Notes: a model not told the origin generated them from the sequence alone. Shown: positions 53,339-62,666, numbered from the stretch's first letter. The stretch is 64,000 bases of DNA from a bacterium 1XD21-13 (GCA_009917555.1 QZDX01000016.1:49479-113478); one strand, 5' to 3'. Numbers and translations: made by a program.

Positions 53339-55714
53339 TCAGTCCACCGCCTTAATCCTCTCCACAAGAGAGAATCTTTTGGAATAGCGAACGGCACAGC
53401 CGGAAAATACCCCCTGAACCAGAAGCAGTGCAGCTGCAAACAACAGTACCTCAATAAACGGAAAGTGATAGGTAATCTTTCCAAACATGCCGACGCTATC
53501 AAAAATGCTGCACACAATCAGGCTGCATGCCGTCCCAATGGTCAGTGTCACAAGCAAGGTGATTCCAATATAATACAGGCATTCAAAAGACAGCATTTTG
53601 GACATCTGCCGGTCGCTCATCCCCACCGACTGAAAGATACCAAACTCCTGCTGGCGGGATAAAAGGTTGGTAATCAGCGTATTGATCAGATTGATCAGGG
53701 AAAACACAAAGACAAAAATCAGGATGCCGTAATCCCTTGTCAGTTCCTGCCGTAAGCTGTCCTTTAGTCCGTCGATCAAATCCTCCACACCGGAAACATC
53801 AACCCTTTCATCCGATACGGCACGAAATACCGCCTGCCTAAGCTGTTGGCTGTCCTCCTCCGTATGAATATTCAGATAGCCGGTAAAATCGGTGATCTCA
53901 GGGTAAAGGAATGACAGTTCTTCCTCCGGCAGAATAAAGAAGTGGGCCGTATTGCCAATGGGCACATCCTCTACAATCCCCATCACCGTATAAGTCTTTG
54001 TCCGCCCATTGTAGCAGGAAAGGGTAATCTGATCGCCAATCTTATAGCTGGTTTTATACACCATCTCCAAGGTATCCCCCGCAGGGCAGATCAGAATGCC
54101 GTCCTCCTCCGCAAGCTGCCCATAATCCGCAGTTCCGTCCACTACCGCATCCCCTGTATACATGTCTGACATCTGCTCCTCTGAAATTCCCCTGACAATA
54201 AAAGGTTCCTCTTCCCAGATTGCCGGAATCTCAACACAGGCCAGACTGTAAGCCGTGACAAAATCCACACCAGAAATTGCGGCAAGCTTCTCCTTAAGCT
54301 CTGTGCCAAGAGGATTCTCTTCCTGTATCTTTATAAACTCCTGCCCCGCATAATCCTCATATTGCAGAAGATACTGGCTTCTGTCTCCAAACTGGGACTG
54401 GGCCATTTCTTTTACATCCACCGAGTTTGCATATGCAGAAATACAAAGAAGCAGAATTCCCGTCACGCTCAAAGAGAGGGCTGTTACAACCGTCTTTTTG
54501 CGGTTGCGGGAGAAGTTCATCAGAGCAAGGCGGGACATGGTAAGGGGACGGTGACGCCCTCCGGATACTCTCCGGCTCTGATGTTCCGCAGAGACTGTGG
54601 CTCTGACCGCTTCAATTGCAGACACTTTTCCCGCCAGTTCAAGGGGTTTCCTGGTGGCAATCAGAACAGCTCCATAGGTCAGGACGGAAATAACAATCCC
54701 ATACCGGATGTTGTCAGACCAGGCCCAGTAACCGGGCATGAGTATCCCTGCCACGGCTGCCGCAGCAATCAGCCCAACAGGGATGGCTATGGCAGTCAAA
54801 AAACGCCGTTCTCTCTTTACAATCCGCTTTAACTGTCCAGGCGTAGTTCCAAGGACCTTTAAGCGGCCATATTCCCGCAGCTTTCCCATGACAGAGATAT
54901 AAAATATGTTATAAATTACAATCGCACAGATGATTGCAATCAGGACCGCCAGGGCATAGATCTCCATCCCGTTTCCAAGATAAATCTCAGACATATCAAA
55001 ATAGTTGGAACTGTAAAATGTCCTGTCTTCCGGAATGTTCATTTCTTCAAAAAACGCCTGAATATCCCCTTTCAATTGTTCCGTATCTGTCACCTGGCTC
55101 CCGGCAAATCGAAACCGCAGCTCATACAAGGCCTGATCGCCCTCCGTGCACGCCGCCGCTTCCGCTATCCAGACGGTAAATATCCGGCTGTTGTTCTCAT
55201 TTTCCAAAATGCCGGTTACGGTATAGGCGGTTTCACCGCTGCCCAGATCAAGTGCGATTGTCTGGCCTGTGTCAGTGGGGAATCCGAAATATTCCAAAAA
55301 AGACCGTTCCACACAGATCTCATTTTCTGCCTGGGGATAGGCACCGGTGATGTCACCGTAGTCCATCAGTTCCATCATCCCCGAGTCAACAAAGCTGATG
55401 TTTAAGACACTGTCCTGAAAACGGGCAGTACCTCTGTCTATGGTACAGCCCCATTTTTCAAATCTTCCGGCATCTGCAAGTTCTTCCATCTCTTCACGGG
55501 AAATATCTGTGCAGCCTGCCTGATAATGCCCCTGTATTTGCTCCAGGGTCTCTAACCTCTGTCCGGAGTAGAGAAAGCAAAGGGTACCTATGAGACAGAC
55601 TGCCAGGGCAATCGTGAAAATCACGAACACACTCCGCCGCCTGTCAGCTTTCAGACTCCTGACTGCCAGTTTCTTTATAATGGCATCGGTGTCATTTTCA
55701 AACGGCCACGTCAT
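53339..55714 (-). CDS. MacB/FtsX-type ABC transporter permease
   Basis: A 791-aa permease with FtsX-like domains in two halves. A first helix (about 28-48) is followed by a large extracytoplasmic domain, a cluster of helices (about 250-360), a second extracytoplasmic region, and a final cluster including LINLINTLITNLLSRQQEFGIFQSVGMSDRQMSKML, the FtsX signature. It pairs with the ATPase upstream (4-bp overlap) and a two-component system, an arrangement used for antimicrobial peptide sensing and resistance. Its two-half design and size fit that class better than a lipoprotein exporter. Confidence 0.9.
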   Translation of the reverse strand: MTWPFENDTDAIIKKLAVRSLKADRRRSVFVIFTIALAVCLIGTLCFLYSGQRLETLEQIQGHYQAGCTDISREEMEELADAGRFEKWGCTIDRGTARFQDSVLNISFVDSGMMELMDYGDITGAYPQAENEICVERSFLEYFGFPTDTGQTIALDLGSGETAYTVTGILENENNSRIFTVWIAEAAACTEGDQALYELRFRFAGSQVTDTEQLKGDIQAFFEEMNIPEDRTFYSSNYFDMSEIYLGNGMEIYALAVLIAIICAIVIYNIFYISVMGKLREYGRLKVLGTTPGQLKRIVKRERRFLTAIAIPVGLIAAAAVAGILMPGYWAWSDNIRYGIVISVLTYGAVLIATRKPLELAGKVSAIEAVRATVSAEHQSRRVSGGRHRPLTMSRLALMNFSRNRKKTVVTALSLSVTGILLLCISAYANSVDVKEMAQSQFGDRSQYLLQYEDYAGQEFIKIQEENPLGTELKEKLAAISGVDFVTAYSLACVEIPAIWEEEPFIVRGISEEQMSDMYTGDAVVDGTADYGQLAEEDGILICPAGDTLEMVYKTSYKIGDQITLSCYNGRTKTYTVMGIVEDVPIGNTAHFFILPEEELSFLYPEITDFTGYLNIHTEEDSQQLRQAVFRAVSDERVDVSGVEDLIDGLKDSLRQELTRDYGILIFVFVFSLINLINTLITNLLSRQQEFGIFQSVGMSDRQMSKMLSFECLYYIGITLLVTLTIGTACSLIVCSIFDSVGMFGKITYHFPFIEVLLFAAALLLVQGVFSGCAVRYSKRFSLVERIKAVD

Positions 55715-56385
55715 AATGCTCCTCCCTGAATTCTGCCGTCCTCGATCCGCACAATGCGATCCGCAAGCTGGGCAATATCGTTGTTATGGGTAATCATGAC
55801 AATGGTCTGATGAAACTCCGTACTGGTACGCCGAAGCAAACCCAGAACATCCCCGCTGGTCCTGCTGTCCAGATTGCCGGTAGGTTCGTCCGCCAGAACA
55901 ATGGCCGGTTTGGTAATCAGTGCCCGGGCAATGGCCACACGCTGCTGCTGTCCGCCGGAGAGATTGCCTGACATATTTTGCAGTTTGCCTTCCAGGGCCA
56001 AAAGATGCACCACCTCATTAAGGAACTTCTCATCCACACGGTCGCCGTCCAATTCCACAGGCAGAACAATATTTTCGTAGACATTGAGAATGGGAACCAG
56101 GTTATAATTCTGGAAGATAAAGCCGATGTTGCGGCGGCGGAATATGGTCAGTTCCTCATCATTCTTTTTTGCCAGCTCCTCTCCACGGACAATGACATGG
56201 CCAAAGGTGGGCGTATCCAGTCCGCCCATCATATTCAGAAGCGTGGACTTACCGCTGCCGGAGGTTCCCACCACAGCCACGAATTCTCCCTGCTCCACAG
56301 AGAAGCTGACACCGTCCAGGGCACGGGTGATGTTGGGTTCCGTGCCGTAATATTTTTTGAGATCAATGGTTTCCAATACTTTCAT
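55711..56385 (-). CDS. ABC transporter ATP-binding protein (MacB/BceA type)
   Basis: A 224-aa ATPase: Walker [10 protein letters not shown] (40-48), Q-loop IFQNYNLVP, signature [15 protein letters not shown], Walker [14 protein letters not shown], and switch His in VMITHNN. It belongs to the LolD/MacB/BceA group that drives FtsX-like permeases. The start [14 protein letters not shown] follows AGAAAGGAG; the longer frame runs into a palindromic element. It is the first gene of the transporter pair and lies downstream of the HK/RR genes. Confidence 0.94.
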   Translation of the reverse strand: MKVLETIDLKKYYGTEPNITRALDGVSFSVEQGEFVAVVGTSGSGKSTLLNMMGGLDTPTFGHVIVRGEELAKKNDEELTIFRRRNIGFIFQNYNLVPILNVYENIVLPVELDGDRVDEKFLNEVVHLLALEGKLQNMSGNLSGGQQQRVAIARALITKPAIVLADEPTGNLDSRTSGDVLGLLRRTSTEFHQTIVMITHNNDIAQLADRIVRIEDGRIQGGAL

Positions 56386-56405
56386 CGCCGGATACTCCTT
56401 TCTGT

Positions 56406-56613
56406 GAGGGTGTCGCAAGATAAGACAGAAGACTTTTCCGATATCCAGTGTCCGGCTGTTCACGAACATTTTGTCTGATATGAGCGAACATTGTTCAAAA
56501 AACAATCGTTTTAAAAGACAAAAAACAATGTACGTTCATAGCAGACAGAATGTACGTGAACCGTCCGAACATAGGATATGGAAATGGCTGATGTCTTATC
56601 TTGCGACACCCTC
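56406..56613. repeat. Long palindromic intergenic element (208 bp)
   Basis: The outermost 22 bp (GAGGGTGTCGCAAGATAAGA and CA) are perfectly inverted at both ends, and the arms match imperfectly for about 90 bp. The inner arm carries GATATCCAGTGTCCGGCT, TTCACGAACATTTTGTCTG and GAACATTGTT. The loop is about 35 bp and AT-rich. The inner arm sequence recurs in the element at 62667 with different outer flanks. It separates the ABC ATPase from the sensor kinase gene. The 142 bases between it and the kinase stop hold a short CCGGGG/CCGGGA repeat and no gene. Confidence 0.8.
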
Positions 56614-56755
56614 ATCATCATTGTAACGCTCAAATGTCACAGAAATATCCGGAATTCCGAAAAATTGATTTAAAAATCCCGGGGAAATGTTACAAATCCG
56701 GGACATTTCCAAAAAATGGATGTAAGAAAGCCCTGTAAGATTCCTCCGCCGCACC

Positions 56756-57787
56756 TTACCGCAGGGGGAGCATAACAGAAAAAGAGGAACCCTCTCCGGG
56801 CTTTGAAACTACTTTGATGTAGCCGCCCTGCCACATGACAATCTCACGGGCCAGGTAAAGGCCTATGCCTACGCCCGGCTGCTCATGTACTTCCTCCTCC
56901 CGGTAAAAACGCCGGAAAATGGATGCCTGGTTGCTTTCGGTAATACCCTTTCCCGTATCGGACACTTTGATTTCCACATACATTTCCCACTGGGTCACAA
57001 ACACGGATATTTTTCCGCCTGCCGGTGTATACTTCACCCCATTATCCAGCAGATTGAACAGGGCTTCCGCCGTCCATTTGCTGTCATGGCACAGCCGCAG
57101 ATCGTCCGGACACGCAACAGTCACGGAAATATCCTTTTTCTCCGCCCTGTAGACAATGCCGCTTAACGCCAAAGCCACCGTATCGATCAGCAGGCCCTCT
57201 TTTTTCTCCAGCCGGATGGCTCCGGTTTCCAGCCGGGAGGTTTTCACCATAGCCTGAAAGAGGAACTCCAGCTTGTCCGTCTGGCTTCGGATACCCTCCA
57301 GGAAATCCTGGCGTTCCTGCTCCGTGACCGGCTTTTTAAGCAGCGTGTCCGTCACCATTTTCAGATTGCTCACAGGCGTTTTTACCTGATGGGAAATGTC
57401 TGATACCAGCATCTGAAGTTCCTGCCGTTCTGCGTCCACCCTGCATCTGTTCTCCTGCATAATGCCGTACAGCCGCAAAAGACGGTAATTGATGCGGGCA
57501 AAGAGCGTTTCCCTGTCCTGGGTCTGCACCGGTTCCTCATTGCCGCTTATCATGTGGTCCATGGTTCGGCACAGTTCTTCGGTAAACAAAGATAAGCGTC
57601 TGCCAAAGAGCCGTGTCAAAAGGTACAGCCAGGCTAAGGCACAAATGGTCAGCAGAATGCCGCCCAGAAATACCCACATTTCTCCGGTGAATGCAAAGAG
57701 GATGCAAGAGAGCGTCAGCATGGATCCTGCGGTGCCTGCTCCAAGCAGTAGAAACAGCCTTTTAACGGAAATACCCTCCAACCTCAT
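56756..57787 (-). CDS. Intramembrane-sensing histidine kinase
   Basis: A 343-aa sensor kinase. Two helices at about 10-32 and 38-58 leave an outside loop of only five or so residues (TGEMW), the hallmark of intramembrane-sensing kinases (BceS-like) that receive their signal from an ABC transporter. The H-box reads SDISHQVKTPVSNL, the N-box NLLDNGVKYT, and G-boxes DTGKGI and GVGIGLYLAR. Its ATG overlaps the response regulator stop (ATGA). The FtsX-type ABC pair downstream is the likely partner. Confidence 0.93.
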   Translation of the reverse strand: MRLEGISVKRLFLLLGAGTAGSMLTLSCILFAFTGEMWVFLGGILLTICALAWLYLLTRLFGRRLSLFTEELCRTMDHMISGNEEPVQTQDRETLFARINYRLLRLYGIMQENRCRVDAERQELQMLVSDISHQVKTPVSNLKMVTDTLLKKPVTEQERQDFLEGIRSQTDKLEFLFQAMVKTSRLETGAIRLEKKEGLLIDTVALALSGIVYRAEKKDISVTVACPDDLRLCHDSKWTAEALFNLLDNGVKYTPAGGKISVFVTQWEMYVEIKVSDTGKGITESNQASIFRRFYREEEVHEQPGVGIGLYLAREIVMWQGGYIKVVSKPGEGSSFSVMLPLR

Positions 57788-58473
57788 TTTTTCTCTCCCC
57801 CTGTCCACTGATACCCGATTCCGTAAATCGTCTTAATGTACGTATCCCCCTCTGCTTCAATTTTGCTTCTTATGCGGCTGACGGAGGTGGTCAGGGTATG
57901 TTCATCCACAAAATTCTCCTCCGCATCCCACAGCTTTTCCAAAAGCCGCTGCCTTGTCAGAACCTGCCTGGAATTCTTGCAGAACAGATGCAGCATGCGA
58001 AATTCCATGGGGGAAAGTGTCAGCGGCTTCCCGTTCAGAGCAGCCCCGTACTCCGAAAAATTCAGAAACAATCTGCCGTCATCGTAAATATCCTTTGCCG
58101 GTCTATCGTGCTCCAGCATGGCGAACATGGCACGGATCTTCCGCAGCAGTGCCCCGATGGAAAAGGGCTTGGTGATGTAGTCCACCGCCCCCGCTTCGTA
58201 GCCCCTTATCTCGTCGCTCTCCTGATCATTGGCCGTCAAAAAGATAACCAACGTGTGGGGATGCTTATGTTTTATAAGCCTGCACAGGTCATAGCCGCTG
58301 CCGTCCGGAAGATTGATGTCCAGCAATGCCATGTCGTATTCCCTCTGGGCCAGCAGACTGGCGGCAGTTTCGGCATTGAATGCGGATATGGTCTCATATC
58401 CCTCAGAAAGCAGGTTGTAGGTCAGTGTTTTATTTAAAAGATCATCATCCTCCACAAGAAGAATCTGTTTCAC
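57784..58473 (-). CDS. OmpR-family response regulator
   Basis: A 229-aa regulator: receiver domain with acidic pocket EDD (8-10), phospho-acceptor Asp52 (LLDINLPDGSG), and Lys102 (ITKPFS), then a winged-helix DNA-binding domain (LTLSPMEFRMLHLFCKNSRQVLTRQRLLEKLW; RSKIEAEGDTYIKTIYGIGYQW). It is translationally coupled to the kinase gene and probably controls the adjacent ABC transporter genes. Confidence 0.95.
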   Translation of the reverse strand: MKQILLVEDDDLLNKTLTYNLLSEGYETISAFNAETAASLLAQREYDMALLDINLPDGSGYDLCRLIKHKHPHTLVIFLTANDQESDEIRGYEAGAVDYITKPFSIGALLRKIRAMFAMLEHDRPAKDIYDDGRLFLNFSEYGAALNGKPLTLSPMEFRMLHLFCKNSRQVLTRQRLLEKLWDAEENFVDEHTLTTSVSRIRSKIEAEGDTYIKTIYGIGYQWTGGEKK

Positions 58474-58584
58474 GGTTCATCCTCCTTTTATACTCACTTA
58501 TTCCGGATTATGTCAACAATCAAACATATTGCATTTCTTTCAATATCTTTCATAGTGCTCCTTTACTTCAAAGTAAATTATCAT

Positions 58585-59004
58585 TTATGCTCTTCTGCGA
58601 ATATCAATAAGGCGAAATACATCCGAATACATTTCGTCGTTATCTTCCAAATCGATCATCAGCCACTTTTGCCCGTTTCCTGTTTTTGTCTGACTGTATA
58701 TATCTCTTAATTCCGGCGTGCATTCCTGCAAAAGGGCTTCAACGGCTTCTTTTTCTTTTTGTCCAACAACAACCAATACGGTAAAATAATTTTCCCGGGG
58801 ATATATGGTGCAAAGGGTTTTTCCGGACTTTTTAAACTTCACATTCCAGCCATATTCCCAACTGCAGGAACTAAACTCTATTTTTTCGTTACAATTGTAC
58901 TTTGTTTTCATTTCTTTGCAAAACTGTACAAACACGAAATTGCTGACGTATGCTCCAATCTCCTCTAATGTGGGGCAATACCCTTTCTCCTGTATATCAA
59001 TCAT
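58585..59004 (-). CDS. DUF3788-family protein
   Basis: A 139-aa cytosolic protein with the DUF3788 pattern: a short helical start (PTLEEIGAYVSN), SCSWEYGWNVKFKKSGKTLCTIYPRENYFTVLVVVG in the middle and LEDNDEMYSDVFRLIDIRR at the end. Function unknown. Its ATG follows AATAGGAGGAG, part of the leader-associated repeat that also contains the stop of the hydrolase gene upstream, so the two are probably co-transcribed. Confidence 0.85.
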   Translation of the reverse strand: MIDIQEKGYCPTLEEIGAYVSNFVFVQFCKEMKTKYNCNEKIEFSSCSWEYGWNVKFKKSGKTLCTIYPRENYFTVLVVVGQKEKEAVEALLQECTPELRDIYSQTKTGNGQKWLMIDLEDNDEMYSDVFRLIDIRRRA

Positions 59005-59019
59005 ATGTTCACTCCTCCT

Positions 59020-59085
59020 ATTCCAAAGCTGCTACGCAACAGTACTAAAGGGTAAAGTCACTTTGACACGCATGTAATGAGAGAA
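59020..59085 (-). repeat. Leader-associated repeat ahead of the DUF3788 gene (R4)
   Basis: Minus-strand text: GTTTCTCTCATTACATGCGT, then GTCAAAGTGACTTTACCC, the hairpin GTTGCGTAGCAGC (59028-59040) and GGAATAGGAGGAG. Only the downstream module is present. The stop codon of the alpha/beta hydrolase gene lies in its first hairpin (GTCAAAGTGAC). Confidence 0.75.
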
Positions 59086-59894
59086 ACTTCTTCAACCAGT
59101 TCTTCGATCAGCCGATTCACCGTCTCCGGCTTATCGGTATTGGAATTATGTCCTGCATCTTTTATCCATTCCAGGGGTATCCCGGTGCTTTTGTGCCATG
59201 CCTTATTGTAGCGGATGCAGGAGCCGGCATGATCTTTCTCGCCGCAGATCAGCAGTGCCGGACATTTGATCTCATAGGACAGATCCATTTCCATTGCATT
59301 TGCAAGAATCCGGAAACCGTGACCGGCTATCCTGGAATACCGCTTTTTATCTCCATCGTATCCCATCATCATCTCATACATGAGCTTTCTTCCGTATTCC
59401 GATACCGCAACTCCCTTTGTGCCGGACTTCAGCAGGGATTTCCAGGGGTAATGCAGGTAAACGGGTTCCATCCTTTTTAGCAGCCAGAGTTCCATCCCTG
59501 TTACATACTTTCTCTGTAACGGAGCCGAATCAATGGAAACAAAACCTTTCAGGCTCTCCGGGTATAATTCGGCATAGGCCTGCCCCACATAGCCGCCCAT
59601 GGACTGCCCTGCGATCACGGGCTTTGTTATCTTTTCCTGTTCGAAGATCCCGTTCAGCCATTTTGCCTTATCCATCAGATCGAAATCAAATTGAAAAGGC
59701 CATGAAGCTCCGTGACCGGGCGGATCCCACACAAGAACATTATACCGGTTTTTAAAATATTCTATTTGTTTCTCAAATAATCTGTGGTCCGCCGTCAATC
59801 CTGGCAGAAAAGCCAGAGTTGCAATATCAGCGGTGGCCATATGTACCCAATAATGGATGGTTCCTGACGGTGTTGCGTATGTTTTTTCCTGCAT
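59058..59894 (-). CDS. Alpha/beta hydrolase
   Basis: A 278-aa alpha/beta-hydrolase-fold protein. The oxyanion text VWDPPGHGASWP, nucleophile elbow GQSMGGYVG (Ser near 96) and the late His in DAGHNSNTDKP form the usual Ser-His triad with an Asp in LICGEKDHAGSC. The substrate is unknown. The last ten or so residues (VSLITCVSK) are encoded by the leader-associated repeat, so the native C terminus may have been replaced when the repeat arrived. Confidence 0.88.
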   Translation of the reverse strand: MQEKTYATPSGTIHYWVHMATADIATLAFLPGLTADHRLFEKQIEYFKNRYNVLVWDPPGHGASWPFQFDFDLMDKAKWLNGIFEQEKITKPVIAGQSMGGYVGQAYAELYPESLKGFVSIDSAPLQRKYVTGMELWLLKRMEPVYLHYPWKSLLKSGTKGVAVSEYGRKLMYEMMMGYDGDKKRYSRIAGHGFRILANAMEMDLSYEIKCPALLICGEKDHAGSCIRYNKAWHKSTGIPLEWIKDAGHNSNTDKPETVNRLIEELVEEVSLITCVSK

Positions 59895-59936
59895 TTATTC
59901 TCTCCTGTAGTTCGAAAACCATTGCAAATTCAATCA

Positions 59937-60212
59937 TCAAATTGCTTTAAATACGATCTCAAAGAAAACTGTTATAATGCAAATTACTAAAAATATGATC
60001 ATGAAAGAGGACGTTTCGATTGATACAAAGTTCCGAAGCAGCATTAATGCCCCAATTAATAAGACTCCGCCGCCCTCAATTCGACAATGCAATCCTATCT
60101 TTTTAACCCCATGATATTCCTTTTTAAAAGGAATCCGGCCCTTTATCAAGCTAAACAGGCCATAAAAAATCAAAAAAACGCCAATTATGCTTTGAACAAT
60201 CAAGTTATACAC
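59937..60212 (-). CDS. Small membrane protein, unknown
   Basis: A 91-aa protein with three hydrophobic helices (about 5-23, 46-60 and 68-90) and a basic loop (KGRIPFKKEYHGVKKIGLHCRIEGG). The loop and helix spacing resemble small DUF-type membrane proteins of Firmicutes, but I cannot name one. AAGAGAGG-like sequence precedes the ATG. Confidence 0.6.
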   Translation of the reverse strand: MYNLIVQSIIGVFLIFYGLFSLIKGRIPFKKEYHGVKKIGLHCRIEGGGVLLIGALMLLRNFVSIETSSFMIIFLVICIITVFFEIVFKAI

Positions 60213-60352
60213 CTCTCTTATAATTCCAGTTGTAATTCAATGATTTTTACTCTCCGTGTGCAAGAGTAAGAAAACAAAATCACATAACACAGTATAGCAT
60301 AAAATACAGGGAAATTGGGAAACGGATTGAAATACTTTCCATATAAAAGAAC

Positions 60353-60406
60353 GGAGCTGCCGGGAAATAAGACAGCAATAGCCGGTGTCTTATCTCCTGG
60401 CAGCCC
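60353..60406. repeat. Palindromic element / possible terminator
   Basis: GCTGCCGGGAAATAAGACA and TGTCTTATCTCCTGGCAGC form a 19-bp imperfect stem around a CAATAGCCGG-type loop; CATTTTTAC follows on the plus strand. The AATAAGACAGCA block is shared with the elements at 8682, 33925 and 56406. Confidence 0.6.
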
Positions 60407-60517
60407 ATTTTTACTTGACTTGCACAAGCTCTATTCCCTCATCTTTTCCAAGATTCCGTGAATATTTGATTCTGTTATTTCCCCCTTTTACATCCAAAGT
60501 GTTTTAAATATATTCTT

Positions 60518-61394
60518 TTATCCTGCCCCAATCAATACTTTTTTTCCGCAGAATGCAAAGCCATGATAAAAACGTTCCGGCTCCGCCCCGGAGGGGTGCT
60601 TTCCTGTATCAAAATAGCTGAAAGTTGCAAGTGTTACCTGGTTCATATAGGCATTCATAGCTCTCGGATCGGCTTTCCTATTAAGCTGTTGGAACTGGAG
60701 TTCGCCCAATAGACGCCTAATCTCTTTGTATCAAGATAGTTTAGTATCGACCAGGGATTGTAGATATCCGTACGGTTTCCAAAAGTAAATCCGTCATACC
60801 ATCTCTTTACCTCCTGCTTTCGATCCGGCATCTCAAACTCTTCCAGTGCTGCAAAGACTTCTTCCTCTGTAAAGCCAAAGCTGTCACTGTAATCTTCGGA
60901 AGTTGTAGTTACCACTTTTAGATTATTCAAATCCGAAAAAATGGACTCTCTGCTCACTCTGGTGACACCCGATAAAGCGGGGTGTGCTATACCTGTCATA
61001 AAAGCCCGTTCCAGATAAGGATTCGTTTTAAAGGTGGCATTAAAAAGACTTCTTGTAAATGCCGTGAGTTCTTCCCAGTATCCGTCCACATAAGCCTCCT
61101 GCATAGGAGTGTCGTATTCATCCAATAAAATGATTACATTTTTACCATAATAACGGGACAGATACAGGGATAACTGATACAAGGACAATGTAGCTGTCAC
61201 ATCATCCATATCCACAGACACCGAATCAAAAAATCTTTTTTCTTTCTCATTCAGCAAATTTCCCTCCAACAAATAATCTTGCTGGGAATAAAGATTTGAA
61301 AATATCTGGCAGACGATGTTTTATCTATATAAAAGTATTTTTCTCTTCGAATGGTTTCATAATTCTGGCATCCGATGCTTATGGTTCTTGCCAT
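60518..61394 (-). pseudogene. Decayed AAA-ATPase/DUF1703 nuclease gene
   Basis: Three frames must be joined. A good start (GGGGGAGGG, ATG at 61394) encodes MARTISIGCQNYETIRREKY and YIDKT, the typical N terminus of AAA-ATPase-like proteins. The Walker A segment (KPRRFGKT) that should follow is deleted. The next frame (61272 to 60655) has NVIILLDEYDTPMQEA (Walker B), FMTGIAHPALSGVTRVSRES, and FTEEEV. A frameshift near 60660 leads to a tail with TGKHPSGAEPERFYHGF, the DUF1703 PD-(D/E)XK region. The gene cannot make an active protein. Confidence 0.8.
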
Positions 61395-61518
61395 GTACAG
61401 CCCTCCCCCTATCTTTTTTGTAACTGATCCGTACTTTTACAGTTACCCTTTCCAATACGTCTTTACATGACCTGCCTAAAGTATAACGAGTTTTCACCTG
61501 TTTTACAATCCATTCTCC

Positions 61519-62574
61519 CTAAGAAATCACAAAGCATTCCGCAATTGCAATGATAAACATAATAAGCCACAGCCATTTCTTATAACGGTAGATTCTTCCC
61601 CCGCCAAATATCTCAAAGGGATAAAACGGGATCATCATAAAAATCAAAAAGGGAGATGCCAGCCGTCCCAGGGCCTGGCAGTAGGGACCCGGCAGCAGGG
61701 CTGTCCATGGCAGAAGTGCGAACAGGAACCACTTGATGATCTCCGGTATGGCCAGTCTTTTTCGAAAATCATCGGTATTTTCGTAATGTTCCGGATACCA
61801 GTTTGCATTCATGAAAAAGACATTGCCAAAGAAGCCAAGGACAGGCAAAAGGAAGCTTCCGCCCTGATTAAAGCGGAATTTCCCTCCATTTCCACTGATA
61901 AGCTTTCCCAGATAACGGCTTCCGATAAACAGGGCCAATAGGCTGCCGTAGGCCAGAAAATTCCATAAAAAACCCCCGGCATCTCTGTGATGCCATCTGC
62001 TCCACAGGGGAAAAAGCAGCAAAAGATTCAGAAAAAAGTAGAAAAAGAGCTGTAAAGGGGCATTTACTTTCTCTTCCACCGTATTTTCCCGATTGCACAT
62101 ATAAAAATCCATGCCAACGGCAATCAAATAGGGCGTGAACAGGTAATGCTTCAAAAATCCCGTGACTCCAATCTCCTTTATGATGCGGTACACGCTGACT
62201 CTCCGAAAGCCGTTGTCCCAAAAGGGCTTCCAGGAACCTGCATTGTCATCCTTAACAAGTGCGGTCAGCACTTGATAGTTCTGCTCCCATAAGGCTTCAA
62301 AGGTTTTTGTATAGAGCTTTTTCCCGATCCCCAGTCCCTGATAGTCCGGATCCACAAAGGCTTCATCTATATAGGCTATCCGCTTTTTATGGGCATTGAA
62401 CTCTTTATACAGGATGCCGCCCACAAGCTTTCCCTCATATTCCGCTGCCATTGCCCTCTTTGGCCTGCCGACAAAGAGAGCTTCCACAAATTGAAACGCC
62501 CTCTTTCCGATTCGCTGTATCTCTTTTTGCTCGCCGTCCCTCATGGGTCTTATTGTAACTTTCGAAAGGTCCAT
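61519..62574 (-). CDS. GNAT acetyltransferase fused to a six-helix membrane domain
   Basis: A 351-aa protein. Residues 1-165 form a GNAT acetyltransferase domain: VTIRPMRDGEQKEIQRI start, EAFVDPDYQGLGIGKKLY (acetyl-CoA loop QGLGIG at 79-84) and DNAGSWKPFWDNGFRRVSVYRI. The C-terminal half has about six membrane helices (173-190, 203-222, 240-257, 280-297, 305-321, 333-350). The acetylated substrate could be a lipid or wall precursor brought to the membrane; that is inference. No partner gene is adjacent. Confidence 0.85.
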   Translation of the reverse strand: MDLSKVTIRPMRDGEQKEIQRIGKRAFQFVEALFVGRPKRAMAAEYEGKLVGGILYKEFNAHKKRIAYIDEAFVDPDYQGLGIGKKLYTKTFEALWEQNYQVLTALVKDDNAGSWKPFWDNGFRRVSVYRIIKEIGVTGFLKHYLFTPYLIAVGMDFYMCNRENTVEEKVNAPLQLFFYFFLNLLLLFPLWSRWHHRDAGGFLWNFLAYGSLLALFIGSRYLGKLISGNGGKFRFNQGGSFLLPVLGFFGNVFFMNANWYPEHYENTDDFRKRLAIPEIIKWFLFALLPWTALLPGPYCQALGRLASPFLIFMMIPFYPFEIFGGGRIYRYKKWLWLIMFIIAIAECFVIS

Positions 62575-62666
62575 TCTCTTTTCCTGCTTCTTTTTTCCTT
62601 AAGTATAGCGGACTTTCAAGCACTTTACAATGATTACTTGCCGATAGGGCTTGCCAGAGGAAAACT

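Noticed and set aside
53206..53345. About 45-codon ORF tail (FYRQLDRLFPGL) after the FtsX permease, reminiscent of radical SAM SPL-family C termini
   Set aside because: Too short, no start or signature cysteines, and similarity fades after PGL; possibly gene debris but not supportable as a feature.
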